Shown in pieces: positions 1 through 7,569 of a DNA stretch of 31,483 nucleotides. A program made the position numbers and the translations under genes. Within the stretch, counting starts at the first letter, position 1; each line of letters opens with the position of its first letter. The stretch comes from a virus. The notes under the pieces were generated by a model, which worked only from the letters and a program-made list of their open reading frames with translations, ran no database searches and was not told where the DNA came from. The DNA lies in the IMG/VR virus record IMGVR_UViG_3300031963_008359, positions 1 through 31,483 of that record. One strand, written 5' to 3'.

Positions 1-810
1 GTTATGGACTTGGTCAACAAGCATAATTTAATCCTATTAGAAGATTGTTGCGATGGATTAGGAACAACTTACGATGGCAAGCCTTTGGGTAGCTTTGGTG
101 AGATGGCATCGTGTAGCTTCTATCCAGCACATCACATGACCATGGGCGAAGGTGGCTTTGTGGCCATGAATGATCCACAGCAAGAAATCATTGTGCGTAG
201 CCTACGTGAATGGGGACGTGGTTGCTATTGTGTAGGACCCGAGGCCAACAAATTAAAATGTGGCACCTGTGGCAAACGATTCAATGAATGGATTCCAGAA
301 ATGCCAGATCAGATTTTTGATCACAAGTATGTGTATGACGAAATTGGGTATAACTTAAAACCCATCGAACTACAAGCGGCCATGGGCCTTGAACAAATCA
401 AAAAATTGCCAGAGATACATGCTCTACGGCAAAGAAACTACAATCTGTTGTTTGAGATCTATGAAAAATACGAACAGTTCTTCCACTTGCCACGTGCTAG
501 AGAAAAAGCCAATGTCAGTTGGTTTGCTTTCCCATTGACCATACGTGCAGATTCTCCGTTCTCTCGCATGGACATTGTGGACTATTTAGAAGAAAACTTG
601 ATACAAACACGCCCATACTTTGCTGGTAACATCATGTTGCAACCTGCGTACAGTCACCTGATGAATCCCGCAGAGGCACGTGATAACTATCCTGTGGCCA
701 CATTCACAATGAAGAACACATTCTTCCATGGCTGTAGTCCAGTGATCACACCCGAGCAGATTGAGTACATTGGTGAAAAGGTCGACGGATTTATGAGTTT
801 GTATCTATGA
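1..810 (+). CDS. rfbH: RfbH/DdhC-type CDP-4-keto-6-deoxyglucose 3-dehydrase, 5'-truncated by window
   Basis: The reading frame is open from base 1, so the true start lies upstream; about 269 codons are visible, against roughly 430-440 residues in the family. It is a PLP-fold protein of the DegT/DnrJ/EryC1 superfamily. The stretch SFYPAHHMTMGEGG carries histidine where aminotransferases have the PLP-binding lysine, which is the hallmark of E1 (DdhC/RfbH) dehydrases. The cysteines in GCYCVGPEANKLKCGTCGKRF match the iron-sulfur-binding region of E1, and GYNLKPIELQAAMGLEQ matches the core. Known role of the family: C3 dehydration of CDP-4-keto-6-deoxy-D-glucose on the way to 3,6-dideoxyhexoses, with an E3-type reductase partner that is not visible here. 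The next gene overlaps by ATGA, which suggests one operon with the thiamine enzyme. The family call is strong; the exact product is inferred. Confidence 0.85.
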   Translation, partial: VMDLVNKHNLILLEDCCDGLGTTYDGKPLGSFGEMASCSFYPAHHMTMGEGGFVAMNDPQQEIIVRSLREWGRGCYCVGPEANKLKCGTCGKRFNEWIPEMPDQIFDHKYVYDEIGYNLKPIELQAAMGLEQIKKLPEIHALRQRNYNLLFEIYEKYEQFFHLPRAREKANVSWFAFPLTIRADSPFSRMDIVDYLEENLIQTRPYFAGNIMLQPAYSHLMNPAEARDNYPVATFTMKNTFFHGCSPVITPEQIEYIGEKVDGFMSLYL

Positions 811-1430
811 ACAAACAAGAACTCATCGACTTTGAAAAGGAAATAGGAGATCGGTTTAACAATCGCGAGATCCGTGCTCCCATACATCTCTATGACGGCA
901 ATGAAGATCAAATCATGCGGGTGTTTGAAAAGGTCGATAAAGAAAAAGACTGGGTGTGTTGTACCTGGCGCAATCATTATCAAGCTCTGCTAAAAGGCAT
1001 ACCCAAAGATATTTTAAGGCAAGAAATACTGGCCGGTAAAAGCATGGTAATGAACTTGCCTCAGTACAAGTTCATATGTTCTAGCATCGTGGGTGGCATT
1101 CCCAGTATCGCCACTGGACTAGCACTGGCGGCCAAACTCCAAGGCACCGATGAGCATGTATGGTGTTGGACCGGGGACATGAGCGCACAAACTGGTGCCT
1201 GGAGCGAAGCTTACAGATACGCTGTGGCTCATGCCTTGCCCATCACTTTCGTAGTAGAAGACAACGAGCTCAGTGTGCTGACTCCTACACATGAGGTATG
1301 GGGCGACGAACATTGGTATCTGCCAGTGGCTGGTAATCGTGTCTGGCATGAAAGCCAGCACCTTATCTATTATCGATATAAAAATAACAAATATCCGCAT
1401 GCCGGTGCCGGAGTAAGGGTACAATTTTAA
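807..1430 (+). CDS. thiamine-diphosphate enzyme, E1-alpha-like subunit (short)
   Basis: This 207-aa protein resembles the ThDP-binding half of 2-oxoacid dehydrogenase E1-alpha or the N-terminal part of transketolase. The cofactor motif is visible as TGDMSAQTGAW (Gly123-Asp124) followed by EDN (Asn153), equivalent to GDG-X(24-28)-N with Met in place of the third Gly. SIVGGIPSIATGLALAAK is the conserved helix before it. It is far shorter than dehydrogenase E1-alpha (about 330-400 aa). The start overlaps the rfbH stop (ATGA) and its stop overlaps the next start (TAATG), so alpha and beta are probably co-translated. Next to a dideoxysugar dehydrase, a carboligase that adds a two-carbon unit to a keto sugar is plausible (compare YerE in yersiniose A synthesis), but this is inference. 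Confidence 0.75.
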   Translation: MNKQELIDFEKEIGDRFNNREIRAPIHLYDGNEDQIMRVFEKVDKEKDWVCCTWRNHYQALLKGIPKDILRQEILAGKSMVMNLPQYKFICSSIVGGIPSIATGLALAAKLQGTDEHVWCWTGDMSAQTGAWSEAYRYAVAHALPITFVVEDNELSVLTPTHEVWGDEHWYLPVAGNRVWHESQHLIYYRYKNNKYPHAGAGVRVQF

Positions 1431-1969
1431 TGAGCAATCAACTCTACAACCAACGATTAAAAGAAGCCATGAACTGGTTGTCTGCACAACCGGACACTAT
1501 TTTTCTTGGACAGGCTGTGAGATATGGCGGTACCGGTTGCTACGAAAGCCTAACAGAAGTTCCTGAACATAAAAAAATAGAGTTTCCAATAGCTGAAAAT
1601 TTCCAAATTGGTGTCAGTACTGGTCTAGCCATGCAAGGGTTCGTGCCTGTGTCAGTGATACCACGCTGGAACTTTTTGCTATGTGCCACTGATCAAATCA
1701 TCAATCATCTTGATAAAATGATCTTATTGAGTTCAGGACGTTGTAGACCAAAAGTGATCATACGTGTGGCCAAAGGTAGTGAAACACCAGTGGATCCGCA
1801 AGAACAACACAAAGGAAACTTTTCCTCTGCTTTCAGATCCATGTGTGCCAGTATCGATATCATCGAGTGTGACTCGCCCGATTCAATATTACAGGCCTAT
1901 GATCGTGCTTATACTAGAACAGATGGACGTAGCACTATCGTGGTAGAATTTCCTGATTACGGTAAATGA
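1430..1969 (+). CDS. thiamine-diphosphate enzyme, E1-beta-like pyrimidine-binding subunit lacking the C-terminal domain
   Basis: This 179-aa partner of the preceding gene matches the pyrimidine-binding (Pyr) domain of E1-beta/transketolase. The segment EFPIAENFQIGVSTGLAM contains the conserved glutamate that activates the thiamine aminopyrimidine. A typical E1-beta is about 325 aa and continues into a transketolase C-terminal domain; here the protein stops right after the Pyr domain (VVEFPDYGK), and the next frame is an unrelated epimerase. An alpha(PP)+beta(Pyr) pair is the minimal set needed to build a ThDP site at the subunit interface. It starts in a TAATG overlap and ends in an ATGA overlap with the next gene. 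Confidence 0.72.
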   Translation: MSNQLYNQRLKEAMNWLSAQPDTIFLGQAVRYGGTGCYESLTEVPEHKKIEFPIAENFQIGVSTGLAMQGFVPVSVIPRWNFLLCATDQIINHLDKMILLSSGRCRPKVIIRVAKGSETPVDPQEQHKGNFSSAFRSMCASIDIIECDSPDSILQAYDRAYTRTDGRSTIVVEFPDYGK

Positions 1970-2781
1970 AAGTATTGATAACCGGTGGATCAGGATTCCT
2001 GGGCAGATGCCTATCAAGATATCTACATGGTCACGAAGTCATTGTGGTAAGTCGACAAGATCTAGACTTGCTAAACGCAGACAAAGTAAGACAGTTTTTA
2101 CTGATACATAAATTTGATTGGGTGATTAACTGTGCTGTAGCAGGCAGAAATCAAGTGAGAGAGATCGATACTACCATACTGGGAAAAAATCTCTCTATGT
2201 TCTCTAATCTTTATACCAGCCTTGATGCAATAAATCAAGGCATGATTACCTTTGGTACCGGGGCCGAGTTTGGCATAGATCGTGATGTTGACATGGCTCG
2301 AGAAATAGATATCTGGAATCAATGGCCATCTCACAGCTATGGACAAAGCAAGAATCTAATAGCCCGACTGTCCAGCATGAATCCAAAATGCCGTACCATC
2401 AGGATTTTTGGATGTTTTGATTCCAGCGAAGATAGCATACGTCCGATCAAAAAATTAAAAAATTGTATCATCGAACAGAAACCTTTTGTGATCGAAAAGG
2501 ATCGTTGGTTTGACATGATTAGTGTGACGGATTTGATCAAGATCGTCCAATTTGTCATGACTGGTGCCTGTGGATTCCTGGATATCAATGCTGTGTATAG
2601 CCACAAGACTAGACTAAGTGACATACTTCGTTTATACTGTAAAATACACGGGCATGATCCGAAATGGGTGCAAGTGATTGAACAAAGCGGCATGAGCTAC
2701 ACTGGTGATTCTTCAAGGATCGATATGTTAAATCTTCCGTTGCTGGGTCTTAATAAATCGCTGGAACTATATGGAAATTAA
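1966..2781 (+). CDS. NAD(P)-dependent epimerase/dehydratase (extended SDR, RmlD/GalE-like)
   Basis: This 271-aa protein begins with the Rossmann motif MKVLITGGSGFLGRCL (GxxGxxG) and has the catalytic pair Tyr-x-x-x-Lys in SYGQSKNLIAR near residue 125. Length and layout fit extended short-chain dehydrogenases acting on nucleotide sugars. DVINC-type beta-strand sequence (VINCAVAG) follows as expected. It probably reduces or epimerises the keto-sugar made by the upstream enzymes, but the substrate cannot be read from the sequence. The start overlaps the preceding stop (ATGA); the next ATG follows directly on its TAA. Confidence 0.8.
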   Translation: MKVLITGGSGFLGRCLSRYLHGHEVIVVSRQDLDLLNADKVRQFLLIHKFDWVINCAVAGRNQVREIDTTILGKNLSMFSNLYTSLDAINQGMITFGTGAEFGIDRDVDMAREIDIWNQWPSHSYGQSKNLIARLSSMNPKCRTIRIFGCFDSSEDSIRPIKKLKNCIIEQKPFVIEKDRWFDMISVTDLIKIVQFVMTGACGFLDINAVYSHKTRLSDILRLYCKIHGHDPKWVQVIEQSGMSYTGDSSRIDMLNLPLLGLNKSLELYGN

Positions 2782-3354
2782 ATGAAAAAAGTTTATGTAA
2801 GTTGGTCTGACGTACAAAGACAAACACAAGAGATCATAAGACAGATGTACCTCGATGAGTGGCGTCCTGATTATATCGTGGGTATCACTCGTGGCGGACT
2901 CGTGCCGGCCAACTTGATCAGTCAATATCTTGACTGCACTATGTATGCTCTCCAAGTGAGATTGAGAGAAGGTGCCGGCGACGAAGAATGTGAAAGCAAT
3001 CTATGGATGGCTGAAGATGCATTTGGACACGAAGTATATGACCCAATGTGCTCCGGGGATGGTAGAAAAAACATTCTCATAGTGGATGACATCAACGATT
3101 CAGGCGCTACCATAAACTGGATACGTCAAGACTGGCAACAAAGTTGCTTCCCCAATAATGAACGATGGGCTGAGATCTGGGGTCACAACGTTCGCATCGC
3201 CACACTGTACGACAACGAAACCAGTGCCGCTGAGATCTATGTGAACTACACAGCCGAAACAGTAAACAAACACAATGATCCGCAATGGATTGTATTTCCC
3301 TGGGAAGAGTGGTGGAAGAAATGGCATCCCAATGAACAACATATCAAGACCTGA
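2782..3354 (+). CDS. phosphoribosyltransferase-domain protein
   Basis: This is a 190-aa type I phosphoribosyltransferase fold protein. The PRPP-binding loop is ILIVDDINDSGATIN (hydrophobics, two acidic residues, then SGAT), and the N-terminal VGITRGGLVPANLISQYL matches the xanthine/hypoxanthine PRT beginning. Family members transfer a base to PRPP, or act as regulators that bind nucleotides. The C-terminal WIVFPWEEWW is typical of Gpt-like PRTs. The ATG is immediately after the preceding TAA. A purine salvage role is likely; the base specificity is not evident. Confidence 0.78.
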   Translation: MKKVYVSWSDVQRQTQEIIRQMYLDEWRPDYIVGITRGGLVPANLISQYLDCTMYALQVRLREGAGDEECESNLWMAEDAFGHEVYDPMCSGDGRKNILIVDDINDSGATINWIRQDWQQSCFPNNERWAEIWGHNVRIATLYDNETSAAEIYVNYTAETVNKHNDPQWIVFPWEEWWKKWHPNEQHIKT

Positions 3355-3832
3355 TGTAGTGCTAGTGATGGTTCATGTTTGGGAAGATGACCCATCCTTA
3401 AAAGAAATCAAGTGGACCGAGCATGCACGTCGTTGTGCCTTGGGTGCTAATCAAACACCCTGGATCAAGATTTGGCAATTTGATTTTGTAAACACCGCAT
3501 GGTATCAACAACATCAGCGATCAGATCACATATCGCCTGGGTGGAATGCCTATTCGCAAGTCAATGACAATGGTATGATACCACATCGAAATATTTTGAT
3601 CACAGATAGAGATTGGATCACAACCGGCGATCAACAAACTAAAATGATCATAGACTATTTAAATCCACGCATAGTGCTGTTTGGTGGTTTGCACAAGGAT
3701 CTTTGTGTTCGTGGTGTGTTATTAAATATCAAAGACGCCAACAGAGAATATGTGGAAAGCGATTTACTCTCATACACTTGGAAAGATACATTAAGGAAGG
3801 TAGAAGACTATGATCCAACCTTTAAGAGATGA
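3332..3832 (+). CDS. possible isochorismatase-like cysteine hydrolase
   Basis: The protein has 166 aa from the ATG at 3332, which overlaps the preceding gene by 23 bases; an upstream in-frame ATG at 3275 would overlap by 80 and is less likely. The C-terminal half reads LFGGLHKDLCVRGVLLNIKD followed by VESDL, which resembles the nucleophile region (xTDxCVxxTAxxA..) of isochorismatase-family hydrolases, with Cys in DLCV as candidate nucleophile. The N-terminal DVVLVMVHVWEDD would be the first strand with its Asp. The match is partial and the middle lysine is not assigned, so this is a cautious fold call. It sits between a phosphoribosyltransferase and a DNA glycosylase, with no clear pathway link. 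Confidence 0.4.
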   Translation: MNNISRPDVVLVMVHVWEDDPSLKEIKWTEHARRCALGANQTPWIKIWQFDFVNTAWYQQHQRSDHISPGWNAYSQVNDNGMIPHRNILITDRDWITTGDQQTKMIIDYLNPRIVLFGGLHKDLCVRGVLLNIKDANREYVESDLLSYTWKDTLRKVEDYDPTFKR

Positions 3833-4325
3833 CCTCATGGTGCAACAGCAGTTACCTGCTGGCATACGACCTATTTCACGACGTCATCTAAACATGATTG
3901 GTGCATGGCAACACATGGTGGCAGTGATCATGCTAAACCAAACTGGTCGCAAGCCTGTAAAAACCGTATTTCCTGTATTCATGCATCATTGGTCCACACC
4001 ATTGAGCTTTCACAGGGCTACCGAACAAGAAGTCAAAGATGTGATCTGGCCCTTGGGCATGGTTAATGTTCGGTACAAAAGATTAAAAGGCATGACCAAG
4101 GACTTCTTGGTCTGGGACGGCAATGATGCTACAATGTTATATGGCATAGGCAAATATGGTTCTGACAGTTATGAAATCTTTTTCAAAAACAATTATGCTG
4201 TAGAGCCCACAGACAAAGAATTAAAAAGGTATCTAGATGAAGAAGTATTCGTTTCATGGTGTAGGTGGAGAAGTAGTAAAAGACACCGAAGTTTATTTGC
4301 TCCGGGACAATCACGATCTAAATAA
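3810..4325 (+). CDS. MBD4-like HhH-GPD mismatch DNA glycosylase
   Basis: This 171-aa protein matches the glycosylase domain of eukaryotic MBD4 nearly along its length. It has VIMLNQTGRK (MBD4: IFLNRTSGK), WPLGMVNVRYKRLKG (PLGLYDLRAKTI), the helix-hairpin-helix LYGIGKYGSDSYEIF at residues 110-124 (LHGIGKYGNDSYRIF), and EPTDKELKRYLDE with Asp135 at the position of the catalytic Asp of MBD4 (PEDHKLNKY). Known MBD4 activity is removal of T, U or oxidised pyrimidines opposite G. The start is supported by AAGGAAGG at about 3793-3800. The last ~27 residues lie in an 89-base overlap with the cupin gene and look non-conserved. In a phage it could serve repair, or attack host or competitor DNA with modified pyrimidines. 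Confidence 0.78.
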   Translation: MIQPLRDDLMVQQQLPAGIRPISRRHLNMIGAWQHMVAVIMLNQTGRKPVKTVFPVFMHHWSTPLSFHRATEQEVKDVIWPLGMVNVRYKRLKGMTKDFLVWDGNDATMLYGIGKYGSDSYEIFFKNNYAVEPTDKELKRYLDEEVFVSWCRWRSSKRHRSLFAPGQSRSK

Positions 4326-4578
4326 TCTTGTGTTGAGTTCTACCAAACTATACGGAAAACAACAAACACGCGGGCACAGGCATCCTGGTCAGGAGGAAGT
4401 GTACTTTTTTGTTGTGGGGGGCGGTAAGATGATTGTAGGGGATGAAGACAGCGAACCATTCCGGGTGATAGGTGGCGATATTGTGCTCATACCAGATGGT
4501 GCATTCCATAAAGTAATCAACGATGGAGAAAGTGATTTAGTCTTCAATTGCGTGTTTCAAGGAAAGAGAAGCCACTGA
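4237..4578 (+). CDS. cupin-fold protein
   Basis: This is a 113-aa single-domain cupin. Cupin motif 1 is GHRHPGQEEVYFFVVGGGK (His-x-His, then Glu) and motif 2 is IPDGAFHKVIN with the third metal-binding His; between them lies GDIVLIP. These residues would bind one divalent metal in a beta-barrel. Family members include sugar isomerases, dioxygenases and small-molecule sensors, and the length fits a stand-alone barrel. Because sugar genes lie upstream, a role in nucleotide-sugar chemistry is possible but not shown. It overlaps the glycosylase gene by 89 bases in another frame; AAAAAGG precedes the ATG. The stop overlaps the next start (TGATG). Confidence 0.8.
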   Translation: MKKYSFHGVGGEVVKDTEVYLLRDNHDLNNLVLSSTKLYGKQQTRGHRHPGQEEVYFFVVGGGKMIVGDEDSEPFRVIGGDIVLIPDGAFHKVINDGESDLVFNCVFQGKRSH

Positions 4579-4739
4579 TGTTTAGGAAGGTGTGGCGTTT
4601 GTGGGCAAAAAGTTTGGGCGAAAAAGCAGGCATAAATCGGCAAGAAGCTGATCGTATTGCTTGCATTAGAACCGTGATTGTGTTAACATACATAATCACT
4701 AACATTTTTATTATAGCAGGCGTTATAAGGCATTGGTAA
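4578..4739 (+). CDS. small membrane protein, conserved phage type
   Basis: This is a 53-aa protein from the ATG at 4578, which shares one base with the preceding TGA. A basic, tryptophan-containing N-terminus (MFRKVWRLWAKSLGEKAG) leads to a hydrophobic helix TVIVLTYIITNIFIIAGVI near the C-terminus, ending in RHW. One transmembrane segment with N-terminus in the cytoplasm is predicted by the positive-inside rule. I recognise the general layout from short proteins in environmental myophages but know no function. An upstream in-frame ATG at 4548 lies inside the cupin gene and is less likely. Confidence 0.7.
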   Translation: MFRKVWRLWAKSLGEKAGINRQEADRIACIRTVIVLTYIITNIFIIAGVIRHW

Positions 4740-5621
4740 ATGGAAAAAATCACATACACAGAAATATTTTATAGTTTACAAGGCGAAGGCAAATGGGCTG
4801 GAGTGCCCAGTGTGTTCTTCCGCACATATGGTTGTAACTTCCGTTGCAAGAAGTTTGGACGACCTAGAGATGAAGTCATTGATGGGCACAATCCAGAAGT
4901 AGTGGAGATTATCAAGAACATTGACCGGTACAACAAGTTTGAAGACTTGCCCTTGGTGACATCTGGTTGCGATACCTATGCATCAATCTATCCTGAATTC
5001 AAACGATTCAATGATCAGGATCCTGTGGATATCATTGCCAACAAGATGCATGCTATCATCCCCAACAACCGCTGGGATCAAGGCACAGGCGATGCAGTAC
5101 ATCTTGTGATCACAGGCGGAGAGCCGCTGTTGGGCTATCAACAACTGTATCCTGAGATGTTGGAGTATTGTCGTAGATCTGGTCTGCGCGATCTCACATT
5201 TGAGACCAATGGTAGCCAAGAACTGTATCCAGAAGTTCGTGAGTACTTGTTTGAAGAGTTCACACGTCATGGACGTGACTACGATCGACTCACATTCTCT
5301 GTGAGTCCTAAACTGCCTTGTTCAGGTGAAAAGTGGGAAAACGCAATCAATCCCAAAGTGGTCAAGAGCTATGAAATGATTGGGTACACTTATCTCAAGT
5401 TTGTTGTGGCCACACGTGAAGACGTTGCTGATGCAGAACGTGCTGTGGAAGAATATAGACAAGCTGGCTTTGGTGGCCCTGTGTATTTGATGCCTGTGGG
5501 CGGTGTTCCGCAAGTCTACAACTTGAACACACAAGAAGTAGCTAAATTAGCTCTAGAACGTGGCTGGCGGTACAGCCCACGACTACAGGTAGATATTTGG
5601 CGCAATGCCTGGGGCACCTGA
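4740..5621 (+). CDS. queE: QueE-type 7-carboxy-7-deazaguanine synthase (radical SAM), phage form with split cysteine motif
   Basis: This is a 293-aa protein. The start ITYTEIFYSLQGEGKWAG-VPSVFFRTYGC is the QueE signature. Cluster-binding cysteines are Cys32 and Cys36 (CNFRC), but the third, Cys77 in SGCDT, is displaced by about 40 inserted residues compared with the usual CxxxCxxC. VITGGEPLLG is the SAM-binding GGEP motif and ETNGSQE the following strand. QueE converts 6-carboxy-tetrahydropterin to 7-carboxy-7-deazaguanine, a precursor for queuosine and for 7-deazaguanine DNA modification in phages. No queC, queD, folE or dpdA is in view, so the product may feed a host pathway, or the partner genes may lie elsewhere. 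The ATG follows directly on the previous TAA. Confidence 0.88.
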   Translation: MEKITYTEIFYSLQGEGKWAGVPSVFFRTYGCNFRCKKFGRPRDEVIDGHNPEVVEIIKNIDRYNKFEDLPLVTSGCDTYASIYPEFKRFNDQDPVDIIANKMHAIIPNNRWDQGTGDAVHLVITGGEPLLGYQQLYPEMLEYCRRSGLRDLTFETNGSQELYPEVREYLFEEFTRHGRDYDRLTFSVSPKLPCSGEKWENAINPKVVKSYEMIGYTYLKFVVATREDVADAERAVEEYRQAGFGGPVYLMPVGGVPQVYNLNTQEVAKLALERGWRYSPRLQVDIWRNAWGT

Positions 5622-6104
5622 TTGGAAAACAACAGGGCCAAAGGTCAGAACAGTTTTGATATCGCCACCGGCAATGTAGTAGTTGAGTTTTTTAACAGAA
5701 ACATAACTCCTTATCCTACAGAAGCTGGTGGGCCTAAGTTTGATCTCATACCTGTTGAAAAACAAAAAGACATCATGGTCAATGTGGCCAGGATGCATGC
5801 CCAACAAGAATACGATCGTATTCTAGAGTTGGTTACTGTATTACAACGTCAGGCCGCAGGTATCAAACGACGGCTGGATATCACAGACATGGTACACAGT
5901 GCCTACTATCAGTTTCAAACCTATCATGGCCAGCCTTACTGGTTGGCACAAGACATGAAGCATGATAGGATTATACTCACACATCTTGGCCCCAGTGACT
6001 GGGCAACTGCGGCGCCAGATCACTATCAATACATAGCTAGAGTCAAATGGATGGGCGACTATACCTGGTGTGAAATAGATGAACACGGAAATATCATAGA
6101 ATGA
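5622..6104 (+). CDS. DUF2452-like protein
   Basis: This 160-aa protein starts at TTG immediately after the QueE stop; the next in-frame ATG (5775) would remove the conserved N-terminal part. The pattern resembles DUF2452: a proline-rich start (ITPYPTEAGGPKFDLIPVEK), a helix with EYDRILELVTVLQRQAAGIKRR, then a beta-rich end with GQPYWLAQ, LTHLGPSDW and YIARVKWMGDYTWCEI. The biochemical function of the family is unknown. The stop overlaps the next start (ATGA). Confidence 0.6.
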   Translation: MENNRAKGQNSFDIATGNVVVEFFNRNITPYPTEAGGPKFDLIPVEKQKDIMVNVARMHAQQEYDRILELVTVLQRQAAGIKRRLDITDMVHSAYYQFQTYHGQPYWLAQDMKHDRIILTHLGPSDWATAAPDHYQYIARVKWMGDYTWCEIDEHGNIIE

Positions 6105-6811
6105 CAGTGATGTTCAACGGATGCAGTTTTGTAGAACAAAGCCATCTTGAGGTAGAAAGTGAGCAGTGGCAGCACCAGTATTGGCCTGCGTTGTTGTTTG
6201 ATTCTCACGATAATATATCAGCATCAGGTGCATCAAACACACGAATCTTTCGTACCACCATTGACTATCTTTATACACATTCTCCTGATGTTGTTGTCAT
6301 TGGGTGGACTGGTCTAGATCGAGAGGAATTACCTTGCGCCAACGGAGATCGTATGCGTTTGCGAGTTGACTGTACTAGTTTTGAGAATGATCAAGATTCT
6401 ATTTCTCGTGAGGTACACCGGACCTGGTACATGGAAAATCACAACGAATGGTTGAGTTTTGAACAGTTGGTGAGACAGATTTTAATAGTGCAGGATCTAT
6501 GCCGTATGCGCAATATTACCTGCTGGATGTTCAATGCGTTCCATCACAACTATATCGCTTACCCTGGACAACCTTTGCAACATAATTTCAATGTAAAAAA
6601 CAAAAAATGGTTCCACAAAAGATTAGATGACCTTGATCAGATCAAGCAGTTGATATCACAGATAGATCTAGATCGTTGGATCTGGCCTCCCAAGACCACA
6701 TTGGCCCAATGGGCTCACAATCAAGGATTGGAATTTGAAGCTGGAGGGCATCCTGCCCTGTCAGCACAGCCAGTGATCGCTAATTTTATAATGAGTCGTA
6801 TCAATGAGTAA
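6101..6811 (+). CDS. SGNH-hydrolase-like protein (paralog 1 of 4)
   Basis: This 236-aa protein has FNGCSFV with Ser9 at the block I nucleophile position, SASGASNTRIFRTT as the Gly-containing block II loop, VIGWTGLDREE as the next strand, and GGHPALSAQ near the C-terminus as the catalytic His block. SGNH enzymes are esterases or acyl-transfer enzymes acting on sugars, lipids and peptidoglycan. It is clearly related to the protein at 10759-11463 (both have SN-TRI-RTT then a W-x-x-x-x-REE strand). A glycan deacetylase or acyltransferase role fits the sugar genes nearby, but the substrate is unknown. ATGA overlap with the preceding gene. Confidence 0.65.
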   Translation: MTVMFNGCSFVEQSHLEVESEQWQHQYWPALLFDSHDNISASGASNTRIFRTTIDYLYTHSPDVVVIGWTGLDREELPCANGDRMRLRVDCTSFENDQDSISREVHRTWYMENHNEWLSFEQLVRQILIVQDLCRMRNITCWMFNAFHHNYIAYPGQPLQHNFNVKNKKWFHKRLDDLDQIKQLISQIDLDRWIWPPKTTLAQWAHNQGLEFEAGGHPALSAQPVIANFIMSRINE

Positions 6812-7166
6812 AGTTTATGTAGAACCGCCCGACCGTGCCAAGATAGTGTACGAAATAGAAGAGCCCGACGGTGGCTGGCGCAGGATATTCACTGACGAAG
6901 ATCGACGCAAACTGCGTCCCATAGCAGAAACTCTGGCCATGATGGATGGCAATGCGTTCTTTGGTATTGATCCTGATCATTATGAAAGTTATCTCACTGA
7001 AGCTGACGCTGTGTATCGCAACAATGGCGGCGATGATGGATGGGCATCGACCGCAAGCTGGATACAGGATCTAAAAACCATACAAGAAGATCCCACACTG
7101 AAGGACGCATACGATAAATTACAAGTGTTACTGGAACTCAAGAGGAAAGAAAATGGGAATATTTGA
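6804..7166 (+). CDS. uncharacterised 120-aa protein
   Basis: I do not recognise this protein. It is soluble, acidic and rich in Asp/Glu, with DGGWRRIFTDEDRRKLRP near the start and a C-terminal predicted helix (TLKDAYDKLQVLLELKRKE). There is no signal peptide or membrane segment. It overlaps its upstream neighbour by 8 bases and its downstream neighbour by 14, so it belongs to the same translationally coupled run. Confidence 0.6.
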   Translation: MSKVYVEPPDRAKIVYEIEEPDGGWRRIFTDEDRRKLRPIAETLAMMDGNAFFGIDPDHYESYLTEADAVYRNNGGDDGWASTASWIQDLKTIQEDPTLKDAYDKLQVLLELKRKENGNI

Positions 7167-7569
7167 TCTGTTTAAAAGAAAAGAAAAAGTTAGCAAACCG
7201 GTGGATTCTAACGAAAAGGTTAGTGAAGGTATAAAAAAGTCTGCAGAACCCCCAAAAAGTAAGAAAAAGTCAGACAAAGACGTGGCCACAGAAAAGGGCG
7301 AGCCTTACATTTCCATACTGAGCATGGATGTTGATCCCAATGATATCAACTCGGGTGCGTTTGAGTTTGATTGGAACGAAAAGTTCATTGCCAACCTAGT
7401 ACGTGCTGGCTATCAAGGTCGTACTGATGCTGACCTGGTAGATCAATGGTTCCAGGCTGTGTGCCGCAACGTTGTACTGGAAACCTTTGAACAATACGAA
7501 GCCATGAACAACGACAGTCGATACATGCAAAGTAGAGATCTCGGAGATGGCAGGAGAGAAGTGGGATGA
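7153..7569 (+). CDS. uncharacterised 138-aa protein with lysine-rich N-terminus
   Basis: The N-terminal ~50 residues are low-complexity, Lys/Ser/Glu-rich and probably disordered (MGIFDLFKRKEK, then several KKS repeats). A globular part follows with SMDVDPNDINSGAFEFDWNE, VRAGYQGRTDADLVDQWF and VCRNVVLETFEQY. This composition is often seen in phage proteins that dock onto a complex, but no function is assigned. It ends in an ATGA overlap with the SGNH gene downstream. Confidence 0.62.
   Translation: MGIFDLFKRKEKVSKPVDSNEKVSEGIKKSAEPPKSKKKSDKDVATEKGEPYISILSMDVDPNDINSGAFEFDWNEKFIANLVRAGYQGRTDADLVDQWFQAVCRNVVLETFEQYEAMNNDSRYMQSRDLGDGRREVG

Noticed and set aside
3275-3331. Upstream in-frame start of the possible cysteine hydrolase
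   Set aside because: It would overlap the preceding gene by 80 bases, and ATG 3332 gives a shorter and more usual overlap.
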